This document shows, in pieces, positions 33,257 through 36,105 of a DNA stretch of 36,105 nucleotides. The stretch comes from Deltaproteobacteria bacterium (GTDB lineage Bacteria > Desulfobacterota > DSM-4660 > Desulfatiglandales > Desulfatiglandaceae), in NCBI GenBank assembly GCA_021737425.1, contig JAIPDZ010000008.1, forward strand, positions 1-36,105, read 5' to 3'. How positions within the stretch are numbered: position 1 is the stretch's first letter; each line of letters starts with the position of its first letter. The notes beneath the pieces were generated by a model. The model ran no database searches and was not told the DNA's origin. It saw nothing but the letters and a program-made list of their open reading frames with translations. A program made the translations under genes and the position numbers.

Positions 33257-35150
33257 CAGAGAAGGGGGGAAAGAAATTTTGCTTCAGGGAAATGAGGCCA
33301 TTGCCAGAGGGGCCCTGGAGGCGGGAGTGGCCTTTTGTGCGGGATATCCGGGCAACCCCTCATCGGAAATCATTGAAAACCTGGCCAAAGCCTCCCAGCG
33401 ACTCCCCATCTATGTGGAATGGTCTGTTAATGAAAAGGTGGCCCTGGAGGCGGCCACGGCAGCCTCCTTTGCAGGATGTCGCGCCATGGCCTGCATGAAA
33501 CAAAACGGGGTGAATGTGACCTCGGATTTTCTGACCAATCTATCCCTCTCCGGTACAAAAGGGGGGCTGGTCCTGGTGAGTTGTGACGATCCGGGCGGCA
33601 TATCCAGCACCAACGAGGAAGATGCCAGGTGGTTTGCGCGGTTGGCCTGTATCCCGTTACTGGAGCCGGCCACGCCCCGGGAAGCCCTGGAAATGACCCG
33701 GTGGGCCTTTGTGCTTTCAGAGGCCATAGAGAATATTGTGTTGTTACGAAGTGTATCCCGGCTGTCCCATACCCGGTCCAATGTATTGATCCGCGGACTC
33801 CCCGAATTTGATGTCAAGGCCCGGTTCGACCCGGATATCCCGTTTCACACCTTTCCGGTGGTGGACAAAGACCGGGCACGCCATGAAAAACTGAACCGGG
33901 CGGCCCATGACTTTGAAACCTCGGTCTTTAATTCATATGATGGGCCGGAGAATCCGGAGTTGCTGATCATCTCTTCAGGATGTGCCTGGAGCTATGCCAG
34001 GGAGAGTGTGGAGATCCTAAGGCTTGAAGAACGAGTGGGGCTCCTCAAGATGGGAACCACATGGCCGCTTCCCCAGGAGCTTTTGAAGAGACATCTGAGG
34101 CAATGTGATCAAATCCTGTTTGTGGAGGAAATCGACGCCTTTTTGGAAGACAATGTCAAGGCCTTTTGTGCGGATGCGGGAGAGGAGACGGGGACCAAGG
34201 TGTTTATGGGAAGGTCCTCGGGTCATATCCCCCTGTGCGGAGAACTCTCGCCGTCGATCCTGCTGCAGGTGTTGGGGGAGCACTTTGACCAGGCATGGGA
34301 ACAGGACCGATTTCAGGCCCATGTCAACTCCCTTATGCCGGAAGATCTGCCGCCAAGGGCGTTCGGTTTTTGTCCGGGATGTCCGCACAGGGGCTCCTAT
34401 TATGCCATCAAAACCGCACTGGCCTGGGACAACAGGGACGGATTTGTGTCCGGCGATATCGGCTGTTACAGCCTGGGACTCTTTCCCACCGGATTCAACC
34501 AGGTGAAATCGGTGCATGCCATGGGATCGGGACTGGGCTTGGCCTCGGGTTATGGAAAGCTGGATCTCTTCGGCTTTGACCAGCCGGTGATCACGGTGTG
34601 CGGAGATTCCACCTTTTTTCATGCAGGCCTTCCAGGGCTGATCAATGCCAAATTCAATCGCGCTGATATCCTCCTGTTGATCCTGGACAACAGTGCCACG
34701 GCCATGACCGGATTTCAGCCTCACCCCGGGATCGACACCACGGCCATGGGCCAACCCACCGATCCTGTGGATCTGGAAAGCCTCTGCAGGTCATTGGGGA
34801 TGCCGGTGGAGGTGGCGGATCCCTATGACATCAATGAGTCGGCCCGAACCATCTACGGATTGTTAAAACAAGAGGGGCCCAGGGTGCTGGTGATGCGCCG
34901 AAAGTGCGCACTGGTCCAGGGGAGGGAAGGGGGCTTTCCCTATCGGATGCGGGTTGATCCGGACGCCTGCGCGGGAGAGGAGTGTGGGTGTAATCGGTAT
35001 TGTACGCGCATATTCCGTTGTCCCGGCCTCATATGGAATACACTGAGTAAAAAGGCGGAGATTGACTCGGTGATCTGTGTGGGATGTGGGATCTGCGCGG
35101 ATATCTGTCCCCAGGGGGCCATTGAGCGAACAGTGGTGGAAGAGGAATAA
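33246..35150 (+). CDS. iorA: indolepyruvate:ferredoxin oxidoreductase alpha subunit
   Basis: 634 residues from the ATG at 33246, inside the end of the FrhB-like gene; the frame extends to 33159 without support. The domain order is that of IorA: pyrimidine-binding domain (LLQGNEAIARGALEAGVAF, AGYPGNPSSEI), a middle domain, then the TPP pyrophosphate domain (CPGCPHRGSYYAIK, SGDIGCYSLG, VCGDSTFFHAGL, LDNSATAMTGFQPHPG). A C-terminal ferredoxin domain has one incomplete set (CAGEECGCNRYC) and one full CVGCGICADICP. The enzyme decarboxylates aryl pyruvates to aryl-CoA and reduces ferredoxin in aromatic amino acid metabolism, or runs in reverse. Confidence 0.95.
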   Translation: MISDREGGKEILLQGNEAIARGALEAGVAFCAGYPGNPSSEIIENLAKASQRLPIYVEWSVNEKVALEAATAASFAGCRAMACMKQNGVNVTSDFLTNLSLSGTKGGLVLVSCDDPGGISSTNEEDARWFARLACIPLLEPATPREALEMTRWAFVLSEAIENIVLLRSVSRLSHTRSNVLIRGLPEFDVKARFDPDIPFHTFPVVDKDRARHEKLNRAAHDFETSVFNSYDGPENPELLIISSGCAWSYARESVEILRLEERVGLLKMGTTWPLPQELLKRHLRQCDQILFVEEIDAFLEDNVKAFCADAGEETGTKVFMGRSSGHIPLCGELSPSILLQVLGEHFDQAWEQDRFQAHVNSLMPEDLPPRAFGFCPGCPHRGSYYAIKTALAWDNRDGFVSGDIGCYSLGLFPTGFNQVKSVHAMGSGLGLASGYGKLDLFGFDQPVITVCGDSTFFHAGLPGLINAKFNRADILLLILDNSATAMTGFQPHPGIDTTAMGQPTDPVDLESLCRSLGMPVEVADPYDINESARTIYGLLKQEGPRVLVMRRKCALVQGREGGFPYRMRVDPDACAGEECGCNRYCTRIFRCPGLIWNTLSKKAEIDSVICVGCGICADICPQGAIERTVVEEE

Positions 35151-35151
35151 A

Positions 35152-35763
35152 ATGGCGATGGCGTTGAATATCATTATCACCGGTGTGGGGGGCCAGGGAA
35201 ATGTACTGGCATCACAGATTATCGGTCGGGCAGCGGTGAATCGGGGGTATAACGTCACCATAGGTGAGACTTTCGGACTCTCCCAGCGGGGGGGTCCGGT
35301 GATGAGTCATATCCGCCTCTCCGAAAATAAGACCTGTGGCCCGCTCATCCCCCCCAATATGGCCCATATGGTGGTCGGCCTGGAACCGCTGGAAACCTTG
35401 AGGGTTTTGAAAGAATTCGGTAATTCTGAGACCGTTTTCATCGCCAATGCAAGGCCCATCTATCCCTTGAACGTGATTGCCGGTGATGTGGAATATCCCG
35501 ATCTTGAGTGGATCAGGGATGTCCTCGACCAGTCGGCGGGCCGGCTTTACTGGCTTGATGCCACTGACACGGCCGTGGAACTGGGCGGCCCCATTATGCT
35601 GAATATGATTTTACTGGGAGCACTTTGTTCCTTGTCTCCCTTTCCTCTCGATACCGGGGATATTGAAACGGTCTTAACCGCTTTCTTACCGGACAGCAAA
35701 CTGCCGGCCAACATCAAGGCCCTGGCAATGGGAGCAGAATTGATACACCGCTATGAAAATTGA
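35152..35763 (+). CDS. iorB: indolepyruvate:ferredoxin oxidoreductase beta subunit
   Basis: 203 residues from the ATG at 35152, right after the iorA stop, with AGAGGA upstream. IIITGVGGQGNVLASQIIG, GETFGLSQRGGPVMSHIRL and GLEPLETLR are the gamma-domain motifs of 2-oxoacid oxidoreductases. It forms the active enzyme with IorA. The end overlaps the PHP-domain gene by 11 nt. Confidence 0.94.
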   Translation: MAMALNIIITGVGGQGNVLASQIIGRAAVNRGYNVTIGETFGLSQRGGPVMSHIRLSENKTCGPLIPPNMAHMVVGLEPLETLRVLKEFGNSETVFIANARPIYPLNVIAGDVEYPDLEWIRDVLDQSAGRLYWLDATDTAVELGGPIMLNMILLGALCSLSPFPLDTGDIETVLTAFLPDSKLPANIKALAMGAELIHRYEN

Positions 35764-36105
35764 TCTGCACATCCATTCCAGAGACGGCTCTGACGGCAAG
35801 ATGACCCTGGCCGAGATATTCGAGACCGCCCACGCTCGGGACATCTCCCATCTTTCCATAACCGATCATGACAATATCGCCTGCCAGGCATCTGCCGAAC
35901 GATTGGCGGTCCACTACAAAATCGCCTATCTCACCGGTGTAGAGTTGAACATCTCTTTTTCCCATGCGGATTATAAGGACGGGAAGGCCGTGTCCCTGGA
36001 TGTCTTGGGATACGGATTTAATCCCGACGATCAAGCCCTTACAGCCAAATTGACAGCACTTCGGAAACACCGGCGATTCCGTGCGGAAAAAATTCTGGAA
36101 AATAT
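35753..36105 (+). CDS. PHP-domain metal-dependent phosphoesterase, N-terminal part
   Basis: The CDS runs off the right edge after 117 codons. The start ATG lies within the end of iorB. The sequence MKIDLHIHSRDGSDG (HXH metal motif), LSITDHDN and TGVELNISF with its glutamate are PHP-domain motifs, as in YciV/TrpH-like 5'-3' phosphoesterases. The substrate is unknown; nucleotide phosphoesterases (RNase AM/TrpH) are the closest guess. The 11-nt overlap suggests co-transcription with iorAB but not necessarily a shared function. Confidence 0.88.
   Translation, partial: MKIDLHIHSRDGSDGKMTLAEIFETAHARDISHLSITDHDNIACQASAERLAVHYKIAYLTGVELNISFSHADYKDGKAVSLDVLGYGFNPDDQALTAKLTALRKHRRFRAEKILEN

Noticed and set aside
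34017-34754. 245-codon minus-strand frame inside iorA
   Set aside because: It lies opposite the TPP domain of iorA and encodes nothing recognisable.

Overview
This 36.1 kb window looks like ordinary chromosome from an anaerobic Desulfobacterota (deltaproteobacterial) organism. The pointers are gene content and order: H protein, lipoate ligase and radical SAM protein together; rpmF-plsX-fabG-acpP-fabF-rpiB-glyA-comEB/dcd-nrdR-ribD in one run; small lipoproteins of DUF3568 and ChaN type; and an indolepyruvate:ferredoxin oxidoreductase beside an FrhB-like flavoprotein. No sulfate-reduction marker is present, so the assignment is inference.

Region by region. 1-1.3 kb (minus): a DUF5752-like gene followed by the start of a TreT-type trehalose synthase. 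1.4-1.75 kb (minus): tRNA-Lys(UUU) and tRNA-Glu(UUC) with a clear promoter and terminator. 1.75-6.7 kb (minus): nudix hydrolase, hisD, gcvH, lplA, [four-helix-bundle cassette], radical SAM protein. The last part resembles the alternative lipoate-assembly route (sLpl(AB)-like ligase plus LipS1/LipS2-like radical SAM). 6.8-7.8 kb (minus): ChaN-like lipoprotein, divergent from uvrC (7.9-9.8 kb). 9.8-13.5 kb (minus): small lipoprotein, mgtE, DHH phosphoesterase, TIM-barrel isomerase. 13.6-14.3 kb (plus): two small genes of unknown function. 14.3-14.7 kb (minus): DUF3568 lipoprotein. 14.9-18.9 kb (plus): ileS-lspA-lgt. 19.0-21.6 kb (minus): gltX preceded by a 353-residue protein I do not recognise. 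21.9-30.2 kb (plus): a long, tightly packed run for ribosomal protein bL32, phospholipid and fatty-acid synthesis, one-carbon and nucleotide metabolism, ending at ribD. 30.2-31.1 kb (minus): purine nucleoside phosphorylase. 31.4-36.1 kb (plus): lytic transglycosylase, then FrhB-like/iorA/iorB/PHP-domain genes with overlapping ends.

The most unusual item is a 477-bp cassette at 2772-3248, lying exactly between the lplA stop codon and the radical SAM coding region. It holds one S23-type four-helix-bundle gene and is bounded by two inverted arms, each made of five copies of a GATTGGC-like heptamer. Its size, inverted ends and gene resemble the intervening sequences (IVS) of bacterial 23S rRNA genes, but here it sits in a protein-coding operon, where it also adds about 21 residues to the N-terminus of the downstream protein. 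Other points of note are a fatty-acid cluster lacking fabH and fabD, a single LipS-like gene where two are expected, a perfect 7+7 bp palindrome at the uvrC promoter, and an uncharacterised gene upstream of gltX.
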